DNA of 64,000 bases, from contig JADKGI010000007.1 of NCBI GenBank assembly GCA_016722285.1, positions 62,001-126,000 on the forward strand. The letters run 5' to 3'. Positions 31,315 through 41,445 of the stretch are shown here, piece after piece. The stretch comes from Saprospiraceae bacterium (GTDB lineage Bacteria > Bacteroidota > Bacteroidia > Chitinophagales > Saprospiraceae). Made by a program: the position numbers and the translations under genes. A model generated the notes under the pieces. That model did no database searches, was not told where the DNA came from, and was given only the letters and a program-made list of their open reading frames with translations. Every line of letters begins with the position of its first letter. Within the stretch, counting starts at the first letter, position 1.

Positions 31315-33545
31315 ATGAAAACATATATTTGTATTTTTTTGAGTTGGTATTTACTCTTATCAGTTGGATGTACTACCTCAGAATCCGTTTTAGTCAAAAA
31401 TAATGAAGAACTAAAAAAAGCGATATCATCTGCTAAACCAGGTGCAAAAATAGTTTTAGCTAATGGTGTATGGAATGATATTGAAATGGATTTTCATGCT
31501 GTGGGTGAAAAAGATAAATTAATTTCACTTGAGGCCCAGGAAAAAGGCAAAGTGTTTATAGAAGGTAAATCAAGCCTTACCTTGTCCGGAAGTCATTTGA
31601 TCGTGACAGGACTTGTATTTAAAAACGGATATACACCGGTAAGCGAGGCTATATCATTCAGAAGAAGTAAGGAAGAGCCTTGCAATAACTGTCGCGTTAC
31701 AGAATGTGTGATGGATAATTTTAACAATCCTGAAAGATTTGATGATGATTTATGGATCGCATTGTATGGTAAAAATAATCGTTTTGACCACAATCAGATT
31801 ACTGGAAAAAGAAATCAAGGTGTAACATTAGCCGTAAGACTAGACAGTGATTTGAGTCGGGAAAATAATCACAGAATAGATCACAATTATTTCGGTCCCA
31901 GACCAGTGTTGGGATCAAATGGTGGAGAAACTGTTCGTATTGGGACAAGCCATTTTTCCATGTACAATTCCAATACCATAGTTGAGGATAATTATTTTGA
32001 CCGTTGTAACGGCGAACATGAAATAATTTCCAATAAATCGTGCCAAAATATCTTTAGAAATAATACTTTTTACGAATGCCAGGGTACAATAACCATGCAT
32101 GGTAATGAGACTCTGGTTGAAAATAATTATTTCTTTGGAAATGGTAAAGCAAATACAGGAGGTATCAGGATCATCAACCAAAAACAAACAGTCAGAAATA
32201 ATTATTGTGAGGGACTGACCGGATATAGATTTAGGGGAGCATTGGTTATTATGAATGGAGTACCCAACTCGCCACTTAACAGATATGTACCCGTAATAGA
32301 GTCAGCAGCTTCCAATAATACTTTTATTAATTGTGATTATATTCAGTTTTGTGCCGGCAGTGACAGTGAGAGAAGTGTTCCGCCCAAAAGCACGACTGTT
32401 TCAAAAAACATTTTCTACAATGATAAGAAGGGTGATATTTTCACTGCATACGATGATATCTCAGGCATAAGTTTTGATGGTAATTATGTAGGGTCAAATA
32501 TTGAATTGTTAAAGGAAAAAGGCTTTACTAAAAAAGACGATGTACTCGAATTGGTTCAGGGCATTTATCAACCCAAAGCAGGAATTGACGCCGGAGCAAA
32601 ATTGAAAAACCCCGAAAACAGACCTACCAAAGACAATACAGGGGTCACATGGTATCCCAAGCACGAAGAAGACATCTTTTTTCATACGGGCAAAACCAAA
32701 TCAATTTCATCATCCGGTAATGACCTTTATGAAGCAGTCAGCTCAGCAGCATCCGGAGATATTATTTTACTTGCTCCTGGAGAATATTTGATAAGAAAAT
32801 CAATAGATGTTCATGTTCCTTTGACTATTGCAGGAACAGGAGAAAAAGGATCCACAAAAATCTATTTTGAAAGGTCATCTCTTTTCAATATTGAAAACGG
32901 AGGTGCTCTGGAATTGAAAAATTTGTGGATATCCGGTCGGGATGCCCCGGATAAAGCCGGAAATTCTGTAATCAGAACGAGCAGGTATTCAATGATACAT
33001 AATTATAAACTTATCATCGACAATTGTGATTTTACCAATATGAAAGTGAATAACAGCTTCAATCTTTTTGATATTTATAAAAACACTTTTGCCGATACCA
33101 TTAGTATTAAAAATTCAAGTTTCAGTGATATTTCAGGCAATGTGTTTTCTCTTGATAAGGAATATGAAGATTTGGGTATTTATAATGTAGAGAACATGAT
33201 CATAGAAAACTGCAAATTTGAAAACATCAGTGGTGAAGCGATCAATTTGTATAGAGGAGGGGAGATGAAAGTACCTTCGGTCCATCATTGAAGGTTTCTT
33301 CAAGTGTATTCAGAAATGTTGGAAATGGTTCAAAAAATAAATCAAATTCTTCTGTAAAGTTATATGGTGTTCAGTTTGCTGATTTTAAAGATAATGTATT
33401 CGAAAAATCCAAAGCTATTGACATGTTTCTTGCAGTAGGGGACCCTGTTATAATGTATTCAAACACTACATTTATTGATAGTGAAAAAATTAAATCAAAT
33501 AGTGATAAATATATTTTCATTACTGATACACACAATAAAAAATAG
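31315..33545 (+). CDS. PL6 alginate lyase, two beta-helix modules (one frameshift)
   Basis: 743 residues after repair, start at the ATG 31315 where a lipoprotein signal begins (WYLLLSVGC). N-terminal chondroitinase-B-like beta-helix (PF14592) with GETVRIGTS, the calcium-site NGEHEIISNKS (Lys241 is the expected catalytic base), and a second beta-helix from about residue 465. At the site that normally reads LRHG or MRHG, 21 residues after the Lys, this protein reads MHG (261-263): the usual catalytic Arg is absent. One G is missing in GGGG 33259-33262. Role: exolytic or endolytic cleavage of alginate, with activity uncertain because of the missing Arg. Confidence 0.88.
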
Positions 33546-33553
33546 AAAATACT

Positions 33554-35800
33554 GTGAAAATTCATATTTTAATTTCAATATCTTGTTTGCTTTTTATAAG
33601 CGCACTCCAAAGTCGGACCATACATCCCATACTGACATTGACCAAATCGGGGCTTGCAGATATAAGAAAAAACATAAATAAAGCACCGATATTTAAGGAA
33701 TCATATATCCAAATAAAATCTGATGTTGATGAGTGGGTAAAAAGTGGAGTTAATGTACCTGTGCCCAAGGATATGGCAGGTGGCTACACTCATGAAGTGC
33801 ACAAAAGAAATTTTTTAATGTTACAAGCTGCTGGTAATGTTTATCAGATATCAGGAGATAAGAGCTATGCTTTGCATATTAAAAAGGTGTTTCAGGCTTA
33901 CGCTGCAATGTATCCCACTTTAGGAAAGCATCCTGCAATGAGATCTTATGCAAGGGGTAAGATATTCTGGCAATGTTTGAATGATGCCAACTGGATGGTT
34001 TATGCCAGTCAGGCTTATGATTGTATATATGAGACACTATCAAAATCTGAAAGAGATAATCTTGAAACAAATTTATTCCGTCCGTTTGCAGATTTTATAT
34101 CTATTGAAAATCCTTCATTTTTTAACAGAATCCATAATCACAGCACTTGGGGAAATGCTGCAGTGGGTATGATTGCTTTGGTTATGGAAGATGATTCATT
34201 ATTGAAGCGAGCACTGTATGGTATTAGTGGCATGGGAGCTATTTCAGGTGTTGATAATGATGGTGGTACAATTGATGTCAACCAGTCTGCCGGATTTTTA
34301 GCTCAACTGGATGAAGCTTTTTCACCGGATGGATACTACAGTGAAGGACCGTATTATGAAAGATATGCTATGTCGCCCTTTATTCTATTTTCTCAGGCCC
34401 TAGCAAATGCAAAACCTGAATTACATATTTTTCAGTACAGAGATCATCTGCTTAAAAAAGCGCTAACATCACTTCTGAATATGACGGATAGTAAAGGTCG
34501 GTTTTTTCCAATAAATGATGCCCAAAAGGGGATGTCCTATCAATCCAGAGAATTGATAGCTGCGGTCAATGCCATTTACTTTTATGAAGGTCAGGATAAT
34601 GCACTGCTTTCTATTGCGGAATCACAGGGAAAAGTTCAGATAGACCAAACAGGTTTGGCAGTTGCCTCTGCAATAGCTGAGCATAAATCTCAACCTTTTG
34701 TTAAGAATAGTATGCTTTTCAGTGACGGTCCCAAAGGCAATGGTGGGGCGGTCTCAGTATTAAGACAAAATGTAAACGGGTTTGAAAACGCATGTTTTTT
34801 TAAATATGGAATTCAAGGTATGGGGCATGGTCACTTTGACCGACTATCATACTCTTTGTATCAAAATCAAAATGAAATACTTCAGGACTATGGTGCTGCA
34901 AGGTGGGTCAATATTGACCAGAAAGCGGGTGGTGTATATCTTAAGGAAAATCAATCCTGGGCTAAACAAACAATTGCACATAATACAGTGGTAGTAAATG
35001 AATCATCCCAATTTGGTGGTAATACCCAACGTGGCGATTTATATCCGTCACAATCATATTATTTTGATGTATCAAATCCAAATATCCAGATTGCAAGTGC
35101 TGTGGATACAAACGCTTATAAAGGTGTGTCCTTGCATCGGACTTTATGTTTTTTACCAGATGAGTCATTTGATCAATCCATGCTAATTGATATTTTTGCC
35201 GTTGATAGCGATACTCCCAATAATTTGGATTTGCCATTTCATTTTGGCAGCCAATTGATGACATCTTCGGTTGACATAGTAGTCCCTGAAGTACAACTTA
35301 AAACTTTAGGTAAGACTGATGGTTATCAACATTTATGGAAAGAAGGTCATGGAATTATTGATTCCACCCAGTATATTATCTCCTGGTTTACAAATGGTGT
35401 TTTTACTACACAATATAGCTTGGCAGAGAAAGGCGATGAAATTATTTTTGCACGTATAGGGGCGAATGATCCAAATTTTAATTTACGGAGGGATCCGTTA
35501 TTCATTCATAGAAAACGACAAGAGAAAAATGCGCTCTTTATCAATGTAATAAGCAGCCATGGTAATTATAACCCTGTAGATGAAGTGCCAATAAATTCAT
35601 ATGGCCCAAAAGTAATGATCGATTTACTTTTAAACAATGATGCTTACACTATCGCAAAAATTACTACAGGAGGAAAAAACATCTATACAGTTATGATATC
35701 AAACAAAAATAACACTCCCGGACAGTCACATTCAGTATCTATAAATGATGTTACTTACAATTGGAAAAATGCAGTATCAGTTCAAAAAATAAAAATTTAA
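33554..35800 (+). CDS. PL17 oligoalginate lyase
   Basis: 748 residues, GTG start, signal peptide (LISISCLLFISALQS). An alpha-helical toroid followed by a heparinase II/III-type beta-sheet. Active-site blocks known from PL17: HNHSTWGN (Asn/His), EGPYYERYA (Tyr) and MGHGHFDRLSYS (His). Exolytic cleavage of short alginate oligomers in the periplasm to the unsaturated monomer. It starts eight bases after the PL6 stop and ends four bases before kdgF, in the usual order of degradation. Confidence 0.94.
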   Translation: MKIHILISISCLLFISALQSRTIHPILTLTKSGLADIRKNINKAPIFKESYIQIKSDVDEWVKSGVNVPVPKDMAGGYTHEVHKRNFLMLQAAGNVYQISGDKSYALHIKKVFQAYAAMYPTLGKHPAMRSYARGKIFWQCLNDANWMVYASQAYDCIYETLSKSERDNLETNLFRPFADFISIENPSFFNRIHNHSTWGNAAVGMIALVMEDDSLLKRALYGISGMGAISGVDNDGGTIDVNQSAGFLAQLDEAFSPDGYYSEGPYYERYAMSPFILFSQALANAKPELHIFQYRDHLLKKALTSLLNMTDSKGRFFPINDAQKGMSYQSRELIAAVNAIYFYEGQDNALLSIAESQGKVQIDQTGLAVASAIAEHKSQPFVKNSMLFSDGPKGNGGAVSVLRQNVNGFENACFFKYGIQGMGHGHFDRLSYSLYQNQNEILQDYGAARWVNIDQKAGGVYLKENQSWAKQTIAHNTVVVNESSQFGGNTQRGDLYPSQSYYFDVSNPNIQIASAVDTNAYKGVSLHRTLCFLPDESFDQSMLIDIFAVDSDTPNNLDLPFHFGSQLMTSSVDIVVPEVQLKTLGKTDGYQHLWKEGHGIIDSTQYIISWFTNGVFTTQYSLAEKGDEIIFARIGANDPNFNLRRDPLFIHRKRQEKNALFINVISSHGNYNPVDEVPINSYGPKVMIDLLLNNDAYTIAKITTGGKNIYTVMISNKNNTPGQSHSVSINDVTYNWKNAVSVQKIKI

Positions 35801-35804
35801 TAAT

Positions 35805-36164
35805 ATGAAAGCAAGCAAAGAATATCTTTTAGGAAATGACATACCATGGGAAGAGGTAGGACCGGGTTTAAAAAGACAAATTATGGGATATGATGATAAA
35901 ATCATGCTTGTAAAAGTTGATTTTAAAGAGGGTGCTATTGGTACAATGCACAACCACCATCATTCACAGGTTACTTATGTCGAGTCTGGTGAATTCGAAA
36001 TGACAATTGGAGATCAGGTTAAGAAATTGAAGGGTGGAGATTCCTTCTACATCCCACCTTTTGTGATGCATGGATGCGTTTGCGTAAAAGATGGAAAATT
36101 GATCGATGTGTTCAGTCCAGTCAGAGAGGATTTTCTCGGTCACCCTATGAAAGAAATAAAATGA
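35805..36164 (+). CDS. kdgF: KdgF-type cupin, unsaturated uronate ring-opening protein
   Basis: 119-residue cupin. Metal ligands in MHNHHHSQVTYVESGEFE and the late His of PPFVMHGC. KdgF speeds conversion of the cyclic unsaturated monouronate to linear 4-deoxy-5-keto uronate (DEH/DKI). Its stop overlaps the transporter start (ATGA), so the two are translationally coupled. Confidence 0.92.
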   Translation: MKASKEYLLGNDIPWEEVGPGLKRQIMGYDDKIMLVKVDFKEGAIGTMHNHHHSQVTYVESGEFEMTIGDQVKKLKGGDSFYIPPFVMHGCVCVKDGKLIDVFSPVREDFLGHPMKEIK

Positions 36165-37462
36165 AGATTAGCGGACTAAGGTGGTGGGTGATAGCTTTGA
36201 TTGCATTTGCTACCATTATCAATTACATCGACAGACAGTCACTAAATGTCTTGTGGCCGCAAATTTCATTGGACCTGTATCCTGACAAAACGGATGATCA
36301 ACGAAAAGAGATATTTGCATTAATATCCGTCATCTTTGTCTTTTCTTACGCTTTTGGACAAGCTATATTTGGAAAGATATTTGATTGGGTAGGGACAAGA
36401 ATAGGCTTTGCACTGTCTATTGGAGTGTGGTCTGTGGCCACAGCTTTACATGCTTTAGCTTATAGCATATTAAGTTTTGGTATATTTAGATCTATACTTG
36501 GTATTGCTGAAGCTGGCAACTGGCCTGGCGCTGCCAAGGGCAATGCAGAATGGTTCCCAACAAAAGAAAGAGCTTTTGCACAAGGATTATTCAATTCCGG
36601 TGCAGCTATTGGAGGTATCATTTCTATACCCCTTATCGCTTATTTATCAGTTCACTTTAGGTGGCAAGCCATATTTATTATAGTAGGTATTACAGGGCTG
36701 TTATGGCTTATTCCCTGGTTGGTTTTAGTGAAATCACCTCCTTCTACACACCCATGGTTAACAAAAGCAGAAAAGGAGTACATACTGAGTGGCCAAAACA
36801 ACCAGGATATAGATCAGGATGGAAATTATGATGAAGGTTATGCCCCATCAACATCACAATTGTTAAAACATAAGCAAAGTTGGGGTGTCATCATCGCATC
36901 TGCGGCCATTGATCCCATATGGTGGTTATTTGTTTTTTGGATACCCATCTACTTATTCGAAGTCTATGGTATGAATGTCAAAGAAATAGGAATCTACGGT
37001 TGGGTACCTTATGTAGGTGCCATGTTTGGTGCTTGGTTTGGAGGGCTCTTGGCCCAAAATCGTTTGAAAATCGGATGGTCTGTTGACAAAACACGCAAAA
37101 TGGTCATTACTTTGGGATGCTTAATCATGTTGCCATCATTACTTGCTATGGCAAATCCTGGTGGCCCTACATCTGCAGTCATCTTAATGGCAATCATTTT
37201 GTTTGGGTTTCAGACGGCCATTGGAAATGTACAGACATTACCGAGTGATCTTTTTAGTGGTAAAACCGTTGGCACACTTTCAGGCTTTGCAGGCATGAGC
37301 GCTAAACTTGCGGTTGCAGGATTGACGTCACTTGTTCCCATGTTGACATCTGGCGGAAATTATACACCAGTATTTGTAATAGGCGCAGGCTTAGCAATTT
37401 TAGCCTTGGGTAGTGTTTGGATACTTTGCCCTAAAATTGAACCATTAAAAGCACAACATTAA
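36161..37462 (+). CDS. MFS transporter of the anion:cation symporter (hexuronate) type
   Basis: 433 residues, twelve predicted membrane helices, start ATG 36161. The TM1 signature INYIDRQSLNVLWPQI and the loop GEAGNWPGAAKG-like text (GIAEAGNWPGAAKG) mark the ExuT-related branch. Expected to bring DEH or unsaturated uronate from periplasm to cytoplasm. It sits between KdgF and the reductases. Confidence 0.9.
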   Translation: MKISGLRWWVIALIAFATIINYIDRQSLNVLWPQISLDLYPDKTDDQRKEIFALISVIFVFSYAFGQAIFGKIFDWVGTRIGFALSIGVWSVATALHALAYSILSFGIFRSILGIAEAGNWPGAAKGNAEWFPTKERAFAQGLFNSGAAIGGIISIPLIAYLSVHFRWQAIFIIVGITGLLWLIPWLVLVKSPPSTHPWLTKAEKEYILSGQNNQDIDQDGNYDEGYAPSTSQLLKHKQSWGVIIASAAIDPIWWLFVFWIPIYLFEVYGMNVKEIGIYGWVPYVGAMFGAWFGGLLAQNRLKIGWSVDKTRKMVITLGCLIMLPSLLAMANPGGPTSAVILMAIILFGFQTAIGNVQTLPSDLFSGKTVGTLSGFAGMSAKLAVAGLTSLVPMLTSGGNYTPVFVIGAGLAILALGSVWILCPKIEPLKAQH

Positions 37463-37490
37463 AAATCTTTTATAATATAAATAAATAAAA

Positions 37491-38248
37491 ATGAGTAAGA
37501 ACAAAGTAGCTATCATTACTGGCGCCACCGGTGGAATTGGTTTTGAAGTAGCAAGGACATTAGGAAAAAAAGGATATACTGTTATATTGAATGGTATAGA
37601 GGATGAAGCGGGTGCAAAACGGGTTGAAGAACTCAAGTCAGAAGGTATCAATGCTGAATACTATGGATTCGATGTCACAAACGAGACAGAAGTAACTTCA
37701 AACATCAATAAAATTGGTGAAAAATATGGAAAGATTGACGTACTTGTTAATAATGCCGGTGGATTAGGTGGAAGATCCAGGTTTGAAGAAATGACTACAG
37801 AGTTTTACAGATTTGTCATGGCATTAAACCTTGATTCTGTGTTTTTTGCATCAAGAGCTGCCATCCCATTTCTTAAAAAAGGGGAGCACCCATCCATAAT
37901 AAACTATACATCAAATGCTGCATGGAATGCAGGAGGACCGGGAGCCGGAATTTATGGAACTTCAAAAGCGGGAGTTCATGCTATTACAAGAGCCCTGGCA
38001 AAAGACTTAGCTGAATATGGAATCAGAGTAAATGCTGTATCACCAGGAACGATTGATACCCCATTTCATCAACAAATTAAATCCACAAAACCAGAAGTTT
38101 TTGCTTCCTGGGCTAACAATATCATGCTGGGAAGACTAGGTCAACCAGAAGACGTAGCTGGAGTTGTGGCTTTCTGGCAAGTGAGGACGCTTCTTTCATC
38201 ACAGCAGAAACAATCCAAATTGGTGGTGGACAGGCATTAGGAATCTAA
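37491..38248 (+). CDS. SDR-family reductase, probable DEH reductase (one frameshift)
   Basis: 252 residues after repair. TGATGGIG (cofactor), VNNAGG, IYGTSKAG (Tyr/Lys). One T is missing near 38171-38175; with it the end reads FLASEDASFITAETIQIGGG, the normal SDR finish. Reduces 4-deoxy-5-keto uronate from alginate to KDG; SDR enzymes do this in known alginate operons. A second SDR follows after 24 bases. Confidence 0.83.
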
Positions 38249-38272
38249 TTTTTCAATTTAATAAAGAGTATA

Positions 38273-39028
38273 ATGATTAAATTTAATGGGAAAGTGGCAG
38301 TTGTAACAGGTGGATCCAGAGATATTGGAAGAGCCATATCTGTTAAATTAGCCAAAGAAGGAGCCAAAGTTGTGGTAAATTATCATAGTTCTGAATCCGG
38401 CGCAAAAGAAACGGTTGATGAAATATTGTCTTTTGGAGGAATGGCTATTGCAGTCAAAGCAGATGTTTCCAAAGTAGATGAAATTCAGCTGCTAAAAGAA
38501 AAAACAGTGGAGGCTTTTGGTGATAAGATAGATATTTTGGTCAATAATGCAGGTGGACTATTTGCCCGTAAAACGTTACAGGAACTTGATGAGTCATTTT
38601 ATAATTTAGTGATGGGAGTAAATTTTAAAGCTACTGTCTTCGTAATGCAAGCTTTTGAGCCTTTGATGGGACCAGGTGGATCCATCATTAACTTATCTTC
38701 TCTTGCGGCCAGAGACGGAGGCGGTGGAGGGTCATCTTTGTATGCATCATCCAAAGGAGCGGTGACAACATTCACCAGAGCCATGTCAAAAGAACTTGGA
38801 CCTAAGGGCATAAGAGTTAATGCTGTCAATCCGGGCATGATAGCGACGACTTTTCATGACACATTTACTACTGATGCCGTAAGAGAAAAAGTAGCAGGAA
38901 TGACGCCTTTGAGAAGAGAGGGTAGTGCAGAAGAAGTAGCTGATTTAGTATGTTATCTTGCATCTTCAGATTCTTCTTTTATTACTGGTGGTAACTTTGA
39001 TATAAATGGAGGATTGGCGTTTAGTTAG
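38273..39028 (+). CDS. SDR-family oxidoreductase, second DEH-reductase candidate
   Basis: 251 residues, intact. TGGSRDIGRA, VNNAGG, SSLAARDGGGGGSSLYASSKGA and the end SSFITGGNFDINGGLAFS. Related to its neighbour but clearly separate; may favour the other cofactor (NADH or NADPH) or catalyse another step. The gene's 3' end is echoed by a decayed copy at 42733-42863. The 184-base gap after it shows no clear terminator. Confidence 0.85.
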   Translation: MIKFNGKVAVVTGGSRDIGRAISVKLAKEGAKVVVNYHSSESGAKETVDEILSFGGMAIAVKADVSKVDEIQLLKEKTVEAFGDKIDILVNNAGGLFARKTLQELDESFYNLVMGVNFKATVFVMQAFEPLMGPGGSIINLSSLAARDGGGGGSSLYASSKGAVTTFTRAMSKELGPKGIRVNAVNPGMIATTFHDTFTTDAVREKVAGMTPLRREGSAEEVADLVCYLASSDSSFITGGNFDINGGLAFS

Positions 39029-39212
39029 AATTATGTTATTATATCAGATCAACAAATTTAGAACATTTATAATCAAAAGAAATTAAATTGCGAAAAATAT
39101 TGATTTTTATTCATTGAAAATGTGACAATTAAAATAAAAGACTTTCGCAATCAAATTTACTTTATGTATATTGTCAATTACATTTTTTAATTTTTTTTAA
39201 ATAATTAAAGTT

Positions 39213-40253
39213 ATGATTTCAAGATATTATTTTTTATGCTGTATGCTTTTTATTTTTTGTGAAGCTAATTCACAAGTTAAACTTCCGTATTATGAAGGAT
39301 TTAATTATAGTATTGATTCGGTATTAATTAAGCCTGGTACTAATAGTGGATTTGGCGGCTGGACAATCCCATCTTTCCAAACGGCAGGTTCATCCCCAGA
39401 TCCATATATCATTGCATCACCAAATTGGAAATTGCCTGCTAATTTGCCTTCGGCAACAGGTAATGCATTAGAATTTATTGGTAGTGGTGATGATCCTATT
39501 ATAACAATTCCTGATCAAGATACTACTGGAATTATTTATTCTTCATTTATGTTTAGAGCTTCAGACTTTTCTGCTGTCACAGTAAATAATCCTGTATATT
39601 TTTATTCTTTTGCAAAAGTAGCTAGTAGTGGTACCTCTTTAAATTATACATCATGTGTGTATATAAGAAAGGTTTCAGATTCAACATTTGATCTTGGCAT
39701 ATCTGAAAATAATAATACTACCAATGCAGTATGGAGTAGTACCCCATTGGATATAAATGCTGATTTCTTTATAGTAATTTCTTATGACATTGATAATGCT
39801 ACTTCTTATATGTGGATCAATCCTGTTATAAATGGGACGCAACCAAGCACTGTCTTAGTGACAAACGAGACAGCAACATCCAAAAGAACAAACTTAACCA
39901 TGGTTAGGCTCAATTTAGATTCTAATGCTAAAACACCTAAATCTCAAATGGACGAAATCAGAATTGGCAAAACCTGGGCTTCTGTAACTCAATCAACTAC
40001 AAGCGGTGTGGATTTTGATGTGCTAAGTGGTGTTAAATTGTATCCTAATCCTGTAAGAGATAATTTATTTATTAGTTCAGATGATTTTCCTGCTGCCTCG
40101 ATTTCAATATATAGTGTGAATGGTCAGGAAGTTTTGAACCAAAAGGATATATCGAATAATAGAGTAGATGTGTCAAACTTATCCCCGGGGAATTATATAG
40201 TTAAATTATTTGGAAGTGGCAAGATAGTTTCATTGAAAATGATAAAAGAATAA
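39213..40253 (+). CDS. T9SS-exported LamG-like protein of unknown function
   Basis: 346 residues. Signal peptide ending near CEANSQ; residues 25-265 are a beta-rich, concanavalin-like region (YYEGFNYSIDSVL, GNALEFIGSGDD, MDEIRIGKTWASV); then a T9SS tail (LYPNPVRDNLFISS, NLSPGNYIVKLFG). No enzyme motif is recognised. It lies alone between the SDR pair and KDG kinase, with its own leader, and may bind a polysaccharide outside the cell. Confidence 0.7.
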   Translation: MISRYYFLCCMLFIFCEANSQVKLPYYEGFNYSIDSVLIKPGTNSGFGGWTIPSFQTAGSSPDPYIIASPNWKLPANLPSATGNALEFIGSGDDPIITIPDQDTTGIIYSSFMFRASDFSAVTVNNPVYFYSFAKVASSGTSLNYTSCVYIRKVSDSTFDLGISENNNTTNAVWSSTPLDINADFFIVISYDIDNATSYMWINPVINGTQPSTVLVTNETATSKRTNLTMVRLNLDSNAKTPKSQMDEIRIGKTWASVTQSTTSGVDFDVLSGVKLYPNPVRDNLFISSDDFPAASISIYSVNGQEVLNQKDISNNRVDVSNLSPGNYIVKLFGSGKIVSLKMIKE

Positions 40254-40303
40254 TTTAATCTTTAACAATTAAAAATCTTTAATAATTATTAATATTTCAA
40301 TAT

Positions 40304-41344
40304 ATGAGTAAAGTCGTAACATTTGGGGAGATTATGCTTCGCTTAGCCCCTCAAGGATTTTTAAGATTTTCACAGGCAGACAATTTTGATGTTGTCTATG
40401 GTGGTGGAGAATCAAATGTAGCAGTATCATTGGCTAATTTTGGTATTTCTGTAGATTTTGTAACCCGTTTACCTAAAAACGATATCGGCGAATGTGCCAT
40501 GATGGAGATGCGAAAAAGAGGTGTTGGTGTAGATAAAATTGTTTGGGGTGGAGAACGATTAGGAATTTACTTTTTGGAAACAGGAGCTGTTTCAAGAGGA
40601 AGTAAAGTAGTTTACGATAGAGCACATTCTGCCATGTCTGATATTCAACCAGGAATGGTTAATTGGGAAGAAGTATTCAAAGGGGTAGAGTGGTTTCATT
40701 GGACTGGCATAACTCCTGCTATTTCTCAAAGTTCTGCCGATGCTTGTTTAGAGGCCGTTAAGACTGCCAGTAAATTAGGCATTACTATTTCTACAGATTT
40801 AAATTACAGAGCTAAGCTTTGGAAATACGGTGGAGACCGTGAAGCAATCATGACTGAACTTACATCATATTGTGACGTTATCCTTGGGAACGAAGAGGAT
40901 GCTGAGATGCATTTTGGTATTAAACCCGCTGGCGCAGCAGTTCAAACACACGGACACGATGTAAAGGCTGAAGCTTTCTTATCCGTTTGTCAGCAGATGA
41001 TGAAAAAATTCCCTAAAGCTAAAAAAGTGATTACCACTTTAAGAGGCTCTATTTCAGCATCTCACAACACTTGGGCAGGGGTTTTATACGATGGTAAAGA
41101 AATGTTACAGACTCGTCAGTATCAAATTACAGATATAGTTGACAGAGTAGGTGGTGGAGATTCATTTATGGGTGGCTTAATCTATGGGTTATTAACATAC
41201 CCGGCAAACGATCAAAATGCGTTGGATTTTGCGGTAGCAGCATCTTGTTTAAAACACACTATTAAAGGGGACGCAAACTTGGTCACAGTTGATGAAGTAA
41301 ACAAACTTATGGGTGGTGATGCGAGTGGTAGAGTTGCTAGATAA
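40304..41344 (+). CDS. kdgK: 2-keto-3-deoxygluconate kinase 1
   Basis: 346-residue PfkB-type sugar kinase. GGGESNVAVSLANFG (substrate side), STDLNYRAKLWKYGG, and the catalytic Asp in DRVGGGDSF. Makes KDPG from KDG and ATP. The wording is very close to what I recall of KDG kinases in marine Flavobacteriia alginate operons. In those operons a KDPG aldolase often follows; here a phosphofructokinase homologue follows instead. Confidence 0.9.
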   Translation: MSKVVTFGEIMLRLAPQGFLRFSQADNFDVVYGGGESNVAVSLANFGISVDFVTRLPKNDIGECAMMEMRKRGVGVDKIVWGGERLGIYFLETGAVSRGSKVVYDRAHSAMSDIQPGMVNWEEVFKGVEWFHWTGITPAISQSSADACLEAVKTASKLGITISTDLNYRAKLWKYGGDREAIMTELTSYCDVILGNEEDAEMHFGIKPAGAAVQTHGHDVKAEAFLSVCQQMMKKFPKAKKVITTLRGSISASHNTWAGVLYDGKEMLQTRQYQITDIVDRVGGGDSFMGGLIYGLLTYPANDQNALDFAVAASCLKHTIKGDANLVTVDEVNKLMGGDASGRVAR

Positions 41345-41445
41345 CAATAGAATTTAAGGAATTCAAACCTGATATGTAATCATTACTTTGCAGGTTTTGG
41401 AATCTTTTCAGTAGTTTCATCATAATCAAAAATCAACAAAGCCAT

